A DNA stretch of 64,000 nucleotides from Pseudomonadota bacterium (GTDB taxonomy: Bacteria > Desulfobacterota > Binatia > UBA1149). The DNA lies in assembly GCA_014382245.1 (NCBI GenBank), contig JACNKC010000068.1, positions 38,203-102,202 of the forward strand, written 5' to 3'. Both the position numbers and the translations under genes were made by a program. The notes beneath the pieces were generated by a model. The model was given only the letters and a program-made list of their open reading frames with translations, made no database searches and had not been told where the DNA came from. How positions within the stretch are numbered: the first letter of the stretch is position 1; the number at the start of each line of letters is the position of its first letter. This document shows positions 52,535 to 60,572 of the stretch, piece by piece.

Positions 52535-54292
52535 TCAGGCCCGGTCAAACAGCGCCAGGAAGCCCACCAGGTCCAACGCGCCTCCTTCCACCTTCACGTC
52601 GCCGGAGGCAAACGCGGCCACCGGGTTGCGACGGCGAACGAGGATGTCTTTCCACGTGGTCGACGCAACGGTCACCGTGACCTCCGGCTCGGCGAAAAAG
52701 TAGGGCTGCACCTCGACGACCCCACGCCTGACGTGCAACATGAACTTTTCTTCGGTGTCGGGAAACACGAAGCCCACCACCCGGTCCACGTCGGCCGCCT
52801 TGTCGGCGTCGAGGCGCACAGCCATCGAGCTCATGATGTCGGCGAGCGGAAAGCCGTAGAACATCTCGTCGGTCAGGTTGAGCTCGGGTCCCTCGTCGGG
52901 GACGATCTCGCCGCGCAGAAAACCGGCCTGGGTGAGGTAAAAATATCTTCCGTTGGGGCTCACCTGGCCTGTCGCCAGCGCTTCGAGGGCACGGGCTTTG
53001 AGCGTCCTGAAACCCTCGTTGCCGGGTTCGAGGCGCACGAGCTGGTCGCTCAGCTCGGCCGCCCACGCCGCATCGCCCCCATCCAACGCTTCGCGCGCGG
53101 CCTGCTCGAGCGTGCGCTCGCCCGAAGCGAGTTCGGCCATAAGGCGCGCGCGCCGGTCGGGCGCCACCGGGGAAAGAGTGGCCGTATTGCCGTCAAACCA
53201 GCCAAGGTAGCCGTCGAACACCGACCTCACCGACCACTCCACGGTGCCATAGTACTCCTGCAGCCACGGGTTCTCGGCGAGGTGGACAGGCAGGCTCACG
53301 AAGTCCACGAGTTCTCCGGGTACCAGGCCCTTGTTGATCCCGCGTATCGACTGGTCATGAACGTACTGTATAGCGTCGCGGTAATCCCTGAGTTGCTCTT
53401 CTATGTGAACCCCGCCCTCCAGTGGCCGAGTATGACTGGGCACGAGGTACTCGGGCTGGTAACGGCGCATGGCGTCGAGGCTGCGTACCCAGTCCATGAC
53501 ATCGCGGTAACCGGTGCCGCGTATGGTGTAGAGGTTGGGAAACGCGCGGTAAAAATTGTCGCCGGGCAGCAGGGTCCTGCTGTCGGGCAGCCACACGAAC
53601 AACTGGTCGGGCGTCTCACCGGGTGCGTGCACGAGCCTGATGCGCACGCCTGCAATCTCAACGTCGAGCTCGTCGTCAAAAGTATGCGTGGGCCTGATCA
53701 AGGCCGCGGTGCCGCCACCGTGGCCGGTGTGCAGGCGCGGCCCTATGCCGCAGTTCACCTGCTGGCCCTCGGGAAGGTAGTTTCCGAACATCTGCATGCT
53801 GCGGTGCACGATGGTCGGCCTCACCACGTTGATGATACGGTTTATATGAGCCTCGGTGCTGCTGTGCGCGTATACCGCCGGCGGGTTGTCGGGATCATCC
53901 ACGAAAGCGCGTGCGCCCAGCACGTGGTCGCTGTGGTTGTGGGTATATATGATGGCAGCGACGGGCTTGTCGACCAGCCGGCGAAACGCCTGTCGCACCT
54001 CGTGCCCGGTCTCCAGGCTCTCGGTGGTGTCAACGATAATGACGCCGTCGTCACCTTCGATCATTATGGCGTTAGCCAGCGCGTAGCCCACCGCCACGTG
54101 CACGCTTTCATTGACCCGGTAGATCTTTTTCTCGAACTCGGCGCTGTGCTGCGCGAGACCCTCGGGGCTGGCCACCAGGCGCGGGCCGTCAGTGCTGTCG
54201 TCGGCTCCACCGCAAGCGGAGGAGGACAGCAGCAGCAGTGTCATCATCAGCGCGGTCGGCAGCGCTGTCGTGGTCTTGTCGTTGAGTCTCAA
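52535..54292 (-). CDS. Alkylsulfatase-like metallo-beta-lactamase-fold lipoprotein (SdsA/BDS1 type)
   Basis: 585 aa from TTG 54292, which has AGGGAGAA 6 nt upstream and yields a lipoprotein signal ending SSSAC (C27). Zinc motif THNHSDH (117-123), GDNFYRAFPNLYTIRG and a late SHTRPL His. A dimerisation domain (AAWAAELSDQLVRLEPGNEG) and a C-terminal SCP2-like domain (VEGGALDLVGFLALF) complete the SdsA1 layout. It hydrolyses primary alkyl sulfates such as dodecyl sulfate, apparently on the periplasmic face or outer membrane. The ATG at 54391 would bury the lipobox. Confidence 0.85.
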   Translation of the reverse strand: MRLNDKTTTALPTALMMTLLLLSSSACGGADDSTDGPRLVASPEGLAQHSAEFEKKIYRVNESVHVAVGYALANAIMIEGDDGVIIVDTTESLETGHEVRQAFRRLVDKPVAAIIYTHNHSDHVLGARAFVDDPDNPPAVYAHSSTEAHINRIINVVRPTIVHRSMQMFGNYLPEGQQVNCGIGPRLHTGHGGGTAALIRPTHTFDDELDVEIAGVRIRLVHAPGETPDQLFVWLPDSRTLLPGDNFYRAFPNLYTIRGTGYRDVMDWVRSLDAMRRYQPEYLVPSHTRPLEGGVHIEEQLRDYRDAIQYVHDQSIRGINKGLVPGELVDFVSLPVHLAENPWLQEYYGTVEWSVRSVFDGYLGWFDGNTATLSPVAPDRRARLMAELASGERTLEQAAREALDGGDAAWAAELSDQLVRLEPGNEGFRTLKARALEALATGQVSPNGRYFYLTQAGFLRGEIVPDEGPELNLTDEMFYGFPLADIMSSMAVRLDADKAADVDRVVGFVFPDTEEKFMLHVRRGVVEVQPYFFAEPEVTVTVASTTWKDILVRRRNPVAAFASGDVKVEGGALDLVGFLALFDRA

Positions 54293-54389
54293 GTTGAGTT
54301 CTCCCTTCGCCCAGCCGGCTTCGCGGGCGCGTGACGGAACACTTTGTCTGTTGTCACTGTCGACGGCAACTTGTAAGTGAAACACCACC

Positions 54390-55268
54390 ATGAAGTTTGC
54401 CTACGCCACCGCCATGAACGACCCCCTCCATTTCGTCGAGCTTGCGCGGGCTGCCGAAGCGTACGGTTTTGCTGCCGTGGCGGTGTCCGACCACCTGGCC
54501 TTTCCGCGGCTGCTTGAGTCCAAGTATCCCTACACCGATGACGGGCAGCCCTGGTGGGACCAACAGACCACCCCCTGGCCCGACCCGATGGTAGCCATCG
54601 CCATGATGGCCGCGGCTACCGAGACGCTCGAATTCTTTACCAATATCTACGTCCTGCCCGCCCGCCACCCCGTACACGTGGCGAAGCAGCTCTCCACGCT
54701 GTCGGTAATGAGCCGCGACCGCGTGGCCCTGGGCGTGGGTATGGGCTGGATGCGCGAGGAGTTCGATCTGGCTGACCAACAGTTTGCCGCGCGCGGTCGG
54801 CGCGCCGACGAGGCCATAGCCGTCATCCGCAAACTTGCGGCCGGGGGCTGGCAGCAACACCACGGCGAGTTCTACGACTTTCCCGAGACCACCATGCAGC
54901 CGGAGCCTCCCGCGGCACCGAGAATCCTGGTTGGCGGCACTTCGCAGCGGGCCCTGAAACGCGCGGCCGAAAACGACGGCTGGATTTCCGAGCGACAGAG
55001 CAGCGAAGAGATTCTCGCCTCGCTCGATTGGATCGGCCAACGGCGGCGTGAGCTGGGCAAGGCCGACTCCCCTTTCGAGTCCTGGGTGTCACCCATCGAT
55101 GCGTTCGAACCGGCGGCCATAAGTGCGCTGGGCAAGAAAGGTGTCACCGGCATACTCACCATGCCCTGGGTACTGTACGAAGGCCGCGAACAGGTAGCGC
55201 TCGACGCCAAGCTGTCGGCCCTTGAGCGTTACGCCCGCGAAGTGATACAGCCGGTTAAAGGCGGCTGA
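54390..55268 (+). CDS. Luciferase-like (LLM class, F420-type) oxidoreductase
   Basis: 292 aa. AVAVSDHLAFPR, ETLEFFTNIYVLPARHPVHV, RVALGVGMGWMREEFDL and PRILVGGTSQRALKRAA match the TIGR03619-type F420-dependent group and resemble the gene at 14799-15662. Third luciferase-like gene of the window. Divergent from the alkylsulfatase (97 bp). A hairpin follows the stop, shared with the convergent NTF2-like gene. Confidence 0.84.
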   Translation: MKFAYATAMNDPLHFVELARAAEAYGFAAVAVSDHLAFPRLLESKYPYTDDGQPWWDQQTTPWPDPMVAIAMMAAATETLEFFTNIYVLPARHPVHVAKQLSTLSVMSRDRVALGVGMGWMREEFDLADQQFAARGRRADEAIAVIRKLAAGGWQQHHGEFYDFPETTMQPEPPAAPRILVGGTSQRALKRAAENDGWISERQSSEEILASLDWIGQRRRELGKADSPFESWVSPIDAFEPAAISALGKKGVTGILTMPWVLYEGREQVALDAKLSALERYAREVIQPVKGG

Positions 55269-55286
55269 CGGCTGACCTTTCAGCCG
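55269..55286. terminator. Hairpin between convergent genes
   Basis: Arms cggctga (55269-55275) and tcagccg (55280-55286) around the loop cctt, in the 23-bp gap between two convergent stops. It could act in both directions. No T-tract is present, so rho-independent function is uncertain. Confidence 0.4.
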
Positions 55287-55291
55287 ACGGG

Positions 55292-55756
55292 CTACTTCAG
55301 CTGGTCGCCGTAACTGTTCAGCTTCCAGCCCGAACCGTCGTTGCTTTCTTCAAAAGTGCGCACGTAGCCGGTGCGACTGATCTTCCAGGAGCCGTCAACC
55401 CGGCGATACTCGTCGTGGTAAAAAGCCGCGCCGCGCAGTCGCGCGTCGGCCTCCACGAATACCAGGTAATCCTCGAGGTACCAGGTGCCGCGCGCGCTGT
55501 CGCTGCCGGTCAGCTCAATTTCGGGATGGTGGCCGTGGTGCAGGCTAACGATCTCGCTGCTACCCAACGAGCCGCTCAAAAACTCCATTATCGCGTCGCG
55601 ACCCTGGTAGGAGTACTTGCCGCTGTCGTAAGCCGCGCTGCAGTCCTGGGCCAGGCAGTCGGCCAACCCCTCCCAATCCTTGCTGTCCAGGCAACGAAAA
55701 TAGCTGTACTTGAGTTGGCGTATCTCTTCAATGTCATCGAGCTTGCCCACCGTCAC
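55292..55756 (-). CDS. NTF2/SnoaL-like protein
   Basis: 154 aa cone-shaped alpha+beta protein: IEEIRQLKYSYFRCLDSKDW at the N-terminus, GRDAIMEFL, HHGHHPEIELTG, and AAFYHDEYRRVDGSWKISR. This pattern belongs to the SnoaL_4/limonene-epoxide-hydrolase-like group often encoded beside SDRs, acting as small isomerases, dehydratases or binding proteins. The ATG overlaps the stop of the upstream SDR (55753-55756), so the two work in one pathway. Confidence 0.82.
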   Translation of the reverse strand: MTVGKLDDIEEIRQLKYSYFRCLDSKDWEGLADCLAQDCSAAYDSGKYSYQGRDAIMEFLSGSLGSSEIVSLHHGHHPEIELTGSDSARGTWYLEDYLVFVEADARLRGAAFYHDEYRRVDGSWKISRTGYVRTFEESNDGSGWKLNSYGDQLK

Positions 55757-56568
55757 GCCTCCTCGCCGTCGGGTTCCAGCCCCATCATGCCCCGAAAGCC
55801 CACGCTGTGGCCGGCCGTCATGCCGCCGTCAATCACCAGCGAGTGACCACTCACGAACGACGCGTCTTCGCTCGCCAGGAACAGCGCCCCGGCGGCTATC
55901 TCGTGGGGCTCGCCAATGCGGCCAAGCTGGTGATGTTCGATAAAGGAGTCCAGGTAGTCTTCCATGCCCTGCTCGAACAGCAGAGCCGTCAAGGGCGTGC
56001 GAACAAAGCCCGGGCAGATCGCGTTTACCCGTATACCCATTCGGCCGTAGTCCATGGCCATGTTCTTGGTGAGCAACACCACGCCCCCCTTGCTCGCGTT
56101 ATAGGCGCTGCCACCCTCGGTGCCCTCCAGCCCCTCTATGCTCGCGACGTTTATCACGCTGCCCGATCGGCGCTCGAGCATGTGCGGCAGGACAGCCCTG
56201 TTAACGAGAAAGGTGCCCTTGAGATTGACGTCGATGATACGGTCCCACTCCTCTATGGCGAGATCGTGAACCGCACCGCCGCCGCCGACCCCGGCGGCGT
56301 TGACCAGAACGTCTATGGACCCGAAGTCGTCGGCCACGCGGCCAACGGCCGCCGACACCGCGTCGGGATCGGTCACGTCGGCAATTTCAAATCGCGTAGC
56401 CCCGGCCGAAGCTGCTGCCTCGACCTCGGCCCAGGCCTGCGCATCGGGCTGGGCCAGGTCCAGGCCTGCTACGCGTGCGCCCTCGCGGGCAAATGCCAAG
56501 GCCGTGGCCGCGCCTATGCCAGAGGCTGCACCGGTTACCAGTGCGGTCTTTCCTTCCAGTCTCGCCAT
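55753..56568 (-). CDS. Short-chain dehydrogenase/reductase
   Basis: 271 aa classical SDR. TGAASGIG (residues 12-19), NAAGVGGGG, INVASIEGLEGTEGG, catalytic YNASKGG and CPGFVRTPL. It oxidises a secondary alcohol or reduces a ketone. Coupled by ATGA overlap to the SnoaL-like gene downstream. It follows the DUF3501 gene by 24 bp on the same strand, so it may be the distal part of the oxidative-stress operon or a separate unit. Confidence 0.88.
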   Translation of the reverse strand: MARLEGKTALVTGAASGIGAATALAFAREGARVAGLDLAQPDAQAWAEVEAAASAGATRFEIADVTDPDAVSAAVGRVADDFGSIDVLVNAAGVGGGGAVHDLAIEEWDRIIDVNLKGTFLVNRAVLPHMLERRSGSVINVASIEGLEGTEGGSAYNASKGGVVLLTKNMAMDYGRMGIRVNAICPGFVRTPLTALLFEQGMEDYLDSFIEHHQLGRIGEPHEIAAGALFLASEDASFVSGHSLVIDGGMTAGHSVGFRGMMGLEPDGEEA

Positions 56569-56592
56569 TTATTCTCCCCCTGGGTGGGTACT

Positions 56593-57156
56593 TCAGCTGT
56601 CTTCGAGATCAGTTAACAAGGCCTGCGCCTGTTCCTCGGTCAACTCGCTGCGCGCGGTTATACCGCCAGCGGGGTAGTCAACACCAACGGCCACCGGGGC
56701 CGAGCGGCCGAGGGCGAACTTGAGGTACTGCACGGTCGACAGTCTGCGGTCGTCGCGTTGCCGCTCGTCTATGACCGGGCCCAGTTTTCTACCGTCGGCG
56801 GTCTCCACGTAAACGTGGTCGGGAAGGTCCTGCCAGCGCGACAACAGCTCGGCACGGATTTCTGCGTCGTCGATTTCAACCAGGAGCGTGCAGCCGAGTT
56901 CGCCCTCCCCGCCCAGCAGCTCGTTGTAAGTCATCATCTCGTGCTCGATGTCGACCTCGCGCACGATGCATTCCACCCGCATCATTTCCTGCACCTGGTA
57001 AAGCACCGTGTCGTGGTTCTCAAACAAGAAGGTGAGATACTCGCCCACGTGCACGCGCCTGGCCTTCTTGATCGCCATCACCCTCGTCCGTATGGGGTCA
57101 CGCTTATCCTGGTAACTGACGTAGTCCATTATTTCATCACGCCCTACACGCCTCAT
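56593..57156 (-). CDS. DUF3501 family protein
   Basis: 187 aa. [46 protein letters not shown] and [14 protein letters not shown] are characteristic. The biochemical role is not established, but the family is regularly found directly after a two-cluster Fe-S protein and rubrerythrin, exactly as here. Its ATG overlaps the stop of the Fe-S gene (57153-57156), indicating a fixed stoichiometric partnership. Confidence 0.85.
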   Translation of the reverse strand: MRRVGRDEIMDYVSYQDKRDPIRTRVMAIKKARRVHVGEYLTFLFENHDTVLYQVQEMMRVECIVREVDIEHEMMTYNELLGGEGELGCTLLVEIDDAEIRAELLSRWQDLPDHVYVETADGRKLGPVIDERQRDDRRLSTVQYLKFALGRSAPVAVGVDYPAGGITARSELTEEQAQALLTDLEDS

Positions 57157-58526
57157 TGGGTCTCGTCCTCCGGTTCACGCAATCGTTTTTCGAATCCGTC
57201 CTGCCTGTAGGCCCGCGCCAGCAGGGTCAGCGGATGCATGGCACGACGGCCGGCGTGTTGCTCAAACTGTACAGCGGCCAGCGGACAGTCAGTGGCCCAC
57301 ACTTCGCTGTCGGCCGACTGCATGCCATCGAAGGCCTTCTTGCCCACGCGGGCCGAGGCCTCGAAGCCGTGCACGGTCATCGACCAGGTGCCGTCGTGGC
57401 CGCAACACTCCATGGTCATTGCCGGCTTCACGCCGGGAATACCCCGCAGCAGGTCGCGCCCGGGAAACCCCACGGCCTGGGCGCGCAGGTGACAGGGCGC
57501 GTGGTAGGCCACCTTGTCGCCGGGGCTGCTGAGAAAATCGGTATTGAAACGAGCTTCGTCACGCAGGTTCCAGATGTATTCGCTCACGTCGGCTACCAGG
57601 GGCGCGAGGCGCTGGGCCCTCTCGCGATCTTCTCCCTCGAGCAACTCGGGCCACTCTCGGCGCATCATCATAGAGCAGGTAGGGTTGATGGCCAGCACCC
57701 TGGCACCAAGCTCAACGAAGGGGTCGAGCAGGTCAAGATTTACACGGGCGTTGGCCCGCAAGGTGTCGAGGTCGCCGCTTTCCCAGGCCGGCATTCCACA
57801 GCAACGAAACCCTTCGGCGCAAACAACTTTCACGCCGTTGCGCTGCAGCACCTCGATAGCGTCACGCCCCAGCTCGGGCGAGTTGTGTTGCACGAAGCAG
57901 GTCTGGAAGAGCACGGCTTCCGGCGCGTCGGCACTGTTGTCGACATCTTTGCACAGGCCATCGCGGCGGGCCCACTTCTCGAAAGTGCTGCGCGCGAAAT
58001 CGGGAAGCAGCTTTTCGCGGTGCACGCCGAGTACCTTTTCCATGAACAAGCGGTGAAGCCGCGATCGGTTCAAGACGTTGGCCATGCCGCCGCTCGCTCT
58101 TGCCAGGGCGCCAAGTAGGTCAGGGTTGGCAAGCACCCGCTCTCCGAGGCTACCCTTTCTCCTGCGCGCGCGCTGCGCCTTCCAGCGGTGCACCAGGCGC
58201 GGAAAATCCAGCTTGAATTCGTGATCGTCGCGAGGCGTATATGGACACTGTACTTCGCAGAGCTTGCACTGGAAGCAGGAGTCCATCACCTGCTCGGTCA
58301 CCCCTGGCGAAACCAACGACACATCGCCGCCGCAGGCCTCGTCGATCTCCTTGAACAGCAGCGGAAAAGAATCGCAGTACTTGAAGCACATGCGACAGCC
58401 CGAGCAGACCTCGAAAACCCTGTCGACCTCGCCCTGCAACGCTTCACTGTCCCAGTAGAGCGTTTCGATGGGATCGTAGCTCAGCCCGGCCGTAGGCTGG
58501 TAAGAAATCTTTCGACCGTCACTCAT
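57153..58526 (-). CDS. Two-cluster Fe-S protein with CCG domains (GlpC/HdrD-like)
   Basis: 457 aa. Two 4Fe-4S ferredoxin motifs: C41, C44, C47, C51 ([11 protein letters not shown]) and C84, C87, C90, C94 ([11 protein letters not shown]). Then two CCG-type domains ([38 protein letters not shown]) as in GlpC and heterodisulfide reductase D. It likely passes electrons from a quinone or dehydrogenase. Placed between rubrerythrin and DUF3501, it may supply the rubrerythrin-based peroxide reductase, which here lacks its own rubredoxin domain (inference). Confidence 0.85.
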   Translation of the reverse strand: MSDGRKISYQPTAGLSYDPIETLYWDSEALQGEVDRVFEVCSGCRMCFKYCDSFPLLFKEIDEACGGDVSLVSPGVTEQVMDSCFQCKLCEVQCPYTPRDDHEFKLDFPRLVHRWKAQRARRRKGSLGERVLANPDLLGALARASGGMANVLNRSRLHRLFMEKVLGVHREKLLPDFARSTFEKWARRDGLCKDVDNSADAPEAVLFQTCFVQHNSPELGRDAIEVLQRNGVKVVCAEGFRCCGMPAWESGDLDTLRANARVNLDLLDPFVELGARVLAINPTCSMMMRREWPELLEGEDRERAQRLAPLVADVSEYIWNLRDEARFNTDFLSSPGDKVAYHAPCHLRAQAVGFPGRDLLRGIPGVKPAMTMECCGHDGTWSMTVHGFEASARVGKKAFDGMQSADSEVWATDCPLAAVQFEQHAGRRAMHPLTLLARAYRQDGFEKRLREPEDETQ

Positions 58527-58588
58527 CGCGTTGAGCCTGCTGGCCGAGGCGACCCGCCACCCCTTGGTGGCAGGTCGATCCAGCCGTG

Positions 58589-59008
58589 TCAGCCCACTTC
58601 GTCAAGCAGGGCCTGGAAGCGTCCGGCGTGAGACTTTTCGGCCTTGGCCAGGGTCTCGAACCAGTCGGCGATCTCGTCGAAGCCCTCTTCGCGCGCCGTC
58701 TTGGCCATGCCCGGGTACATGTCGGTGTACTCGTGGGTCTCTCCTGCCACGGCAGCGGCCAGCATGCTGGCCGTGTCGCCAATGGGAAGATCGGTGGCCG
58801 GGTCGCCGACGGCCTTGATATAGTCGAGGTGTCCGTGCGCGTGGCCGGTTTCACCCTCGGCGGTCTCGCGAAAGTTACCCGCGATCTCGGGGTAGCCCTC
58901 CACGTCGGCCTGCTTGGCGAAGTATAGATACCGCCTGTTTGCCTGCGACTCACCGGCGAAAGCCGCCTTGAGATTGTCCAGTGTTCCCGTTCCTTTTAAA
59001 TCTGCCAT
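58589..59008 (-). CDS. Rubrerythrin, diiron domain only
   Basis: 139 aa ferritin-like protein. Diiron ligands in [32 protein letters not shown] and [10 protein letters not shown] (two ExxH-type motifs). It reduces hydrogen peroxide to water. The usual C-terminal rubredoxin domain with CxxC pairs is absent, so an outside electron donor is needed. AAGGAG precedes the ATG. It sits between the PerR-like gene and the Fe-S protein on the same strand. Confidence 0.9.
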   Translation of the reverse strand: MADLKGTGTLDNLKAAFAGESQANRRYLYFAKQADVEGYPEIAGNFRETAEGETGHAHGHLDYIKAVGDPATDLPIGDTASMLAAAVAGETHEYTDMYPGMAKTAREEGFDEIADWFETLAKAEKSHAGRFQALLDEVG

Positions 59009-59074
59009 CTTGTTGCTCTCCTTGCTCCTTCGTTTCTATGTTTAGTGTTACTGGTTCTCTGGGTTTCAGCAGTT

Positions 59075-59524
59075 CTAAGGCGTCCGGCAATCACCGCACA
59101 GGCCGGTAACGCGAACGTCCATGCCCTGCACCTCGAAGCCTCGGTCCAGCTCAAGCGAATCACCAAGCTGGTCGAGCTCCTCGCTGAAAAAGTCGCTCAC
59201 GTCACCACACGCGCTGCAGAGAAGGTGATGGTGTCGGTGCGTGTTGCCATCCCAACGGGAGCTGCTCCCTTCTACCTTAAGCTCGGTGGCCATGCCGGCC
59301 TCCACGAACAAACGCAGGTTGCGGTATACCGTCGCCAGCGAAACATCGGGAAGCCGTTGCTTGACGGCAGCGAACAGGGCCTCGGCATCGGGATGGTCCG
59401 ATCGGTCGCGTAGCTCGCGGTAGAGGACCCGGCGCTGCACGGTTGGCGATAATTCGGCGGCCAGAAAAACCTGGGCCACGCCAGCCTGCCGACCAGGAAA
59501 TCCTTCTATTTGTTGCCCTTTCAT
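59075..59524 (-). CDS. Fur-family regulator, PerR-like
   Basis: 149 aa. HTH recognition region PDVSLATVYRNLRLFVEAG (residues 59-77), His cluster THRHHH (95-100) and the structural zinc cysteines C103/C106 and C143/C146. The PerR-like reading rests on the rubrerythrin operon and on the TTATAATNATTATAA-like site before its start. The sequence alone does not separate PerR from other Fur members. It most likely represses itself and the downstream peroxide-defence genes until H2O2 oxidises it. Confidence 0.85.
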   Translation of the reverse strand: MKGQQIEGFPGRQAGVAQVFLAAELSPTVQRRVLYRELRDRSDHPDAEALFAAVKQRLPDVSLATVYRNLRLFVEAGMATELKVEGSSSRWDGNTHRHHHLLCSACGDVSDFFSEELDQLGDSLELDRGFEVQGMDVRVTGLCGDCRTP

Positions 59525-59530
59525 TGACTT

Positions 59531-59545
59531 TGCGAATAATTATCA
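59531..59545 (-). promoter_or_regulatory. PerR/Fur-box-like operator
   Basis: On the minus strand TGATAATTATTCGCA matches the 7-1-7 PerR consensus TTATAATNATTATAA at 10 of 14 defined positions. It lies 7-21 bp before the ATG of the Fur-family gene, in an AT-rich patch amid GC-rich DNA. This fits autorepression of the peroxide-defence operon. Confidence 0.6.
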
Positions 59546-59595
59546 GCCCTGATCAGGACTGTCAAGCGGGCCGGACGCGAGGGCCAGGCAGCAAG

Positions 59596-60192
59596 CTACA
59601 TTTCGCGGCGGCCTTCGAGAGCGCGGCTGACAGTCACGTTGTCGGTGTACTCCAGGTTGCCACCCACCGGTATGCCGTGGGCGATGCGGCTCACCCTTAT
59701 GCCCATCGGCTTTACCAGGCGGGCCAGGTACACGGCCGTGGCCTCGCCCTCCACCGTGGGATTGGTAGCAACCACGAGCTCAGTTACCCCGTCGCCATCC
59801 AGCCGGGCCAGGAGTTCGCGAATGCGCAACTGCTCGGGGCCACGGCCATCGAGCGGCGAAATCGAGCCCTGCAGCACGTGGTAGAGTCCGTCAAAACCGT
59901 GACTGCGCTCGATCGCCAGCAGGTCCGACGGCTCCTCGACCACGCAGACAAGGTCGTGCCTCCTCTCGGGGCTGCTGCATATTGAGCAAGGGTCATCCTC
60001 GGTCAGCCCGAAGCACAGGGAGCAAAAACGCGTGTCGCTCTTTACCCGCGCTATGGCGTCAGAAAGTTCAGCCGCGTAGCCATTGTCGGCAGCGAGCACG
60101 AAGAAAGCCAGGCGCGACGCGGTCTTCTCGCCTATGCCGGGCAGGCGCGCGAGCAACTTGACCAGGCGTTCGAGGGCAGGAGTGTAGGCCAA
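59596..60192 (-). CDS. recR: Recombination mediator RecR
   Basis: 198 aa, standard length. N-terminal HhH (LARLPGIGEKTASRLAFF), C4 zinc finger C57, C60, C69, C72, then the Toprim domain (LVCVVEEPSDLLAIE, LLARLDGDGVTELVVATNPT) and a Walker-like C-terminus. It loads RecA with RecO/RecF at gaps. It lies 10 bp after ebfC in the widely conserved dnaX-ebfC-recR order. Confidence 0.96.
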   Translation of the reverse strand: MAYTPALERLVKLLARLPGIGEKTASRLAFFVLAADNGYAAELSDAIARVKSDTRFCSLCFGLTEDDPCSICSSPERRHDLVCVVEEPSDLLAIERSHGFDGLYHVLQGSISPLDGRGPEQLRIRELLARLDGDGVTELVVATNPTVEGEATAVYLARLVKPMGIRVSRIAHGIPVGGNLEYTDNVTVSRALEGRREM

Positions 60193-60202
60193 GCCTCGCG
60201 CC

Positions 60203-60538
60203 TCAGCCCTTGAGCCCGGGAATATTGAGGCCCGGAATGTTAAGGCCGCCGGTTACCTTCTGCATCTCTTCGGCCAACGCAGCCTGCACCTTGCGCAGCG
60301 CCTCGTTCACGGCCGCCAGCACCAGGTCCTCCATCATGCGGGCGTCGCCCGAACCCGCCAGCGCGTCTTCGATCTTGAGCTCGAGCAGTTGCATGCGGCC
60401 GTTCACCGTCACCGTAACCATGCCCCCTCCGGCGTCGGCCGTGGCACGTTGTTTTTCGGCACGCTCCTGGATGCGGCCCATTTCTTTCTGCAGGTTGCGC
60501 GCCTGCTTCATCATGTCGAGCATTCCAAGTTCTGCCAT
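60203..60538 (-). CDS. ebfC: YbaB/EbfC nucleoid-associated protein
   Basis: 111 aa. MLDMMKQARNLQKEMGRIQE, VTVTVNGRMQLLELKIED and MMEDLVLAAVNEALRKVQ are typical of this small dimeric DNA-binding protein. AGGAG lies 11 nt before the ATG at 60538; the frame runs upstream antisense through dnaX without meaning. The C-terminus repeats GLNIPGLNIPGLKG. Between dnaX and recR, its normal place. Confidence 0.94.
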   Translation of the reverse strand: MAELGMLDMMKQARNLQKEMGRIQERAEKQRATADAGGGMVTVTVNGRMQLLELKIEDALAGSGDARMMEDLVLAAVNEALRKVQAALAEEMQKVTGGLNIPGLNIPGLKG

Positions 60539-60572
60539 TGTGATCAGTTTCTCCTGGTATCGGGGGCTGGCA

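Noticed and set aside
52733..54334. 533-codon plus-strand open frame opposite the alkylsulfatase
   Set aside because: Antisense to intact catalytic motifs; no homology seen.
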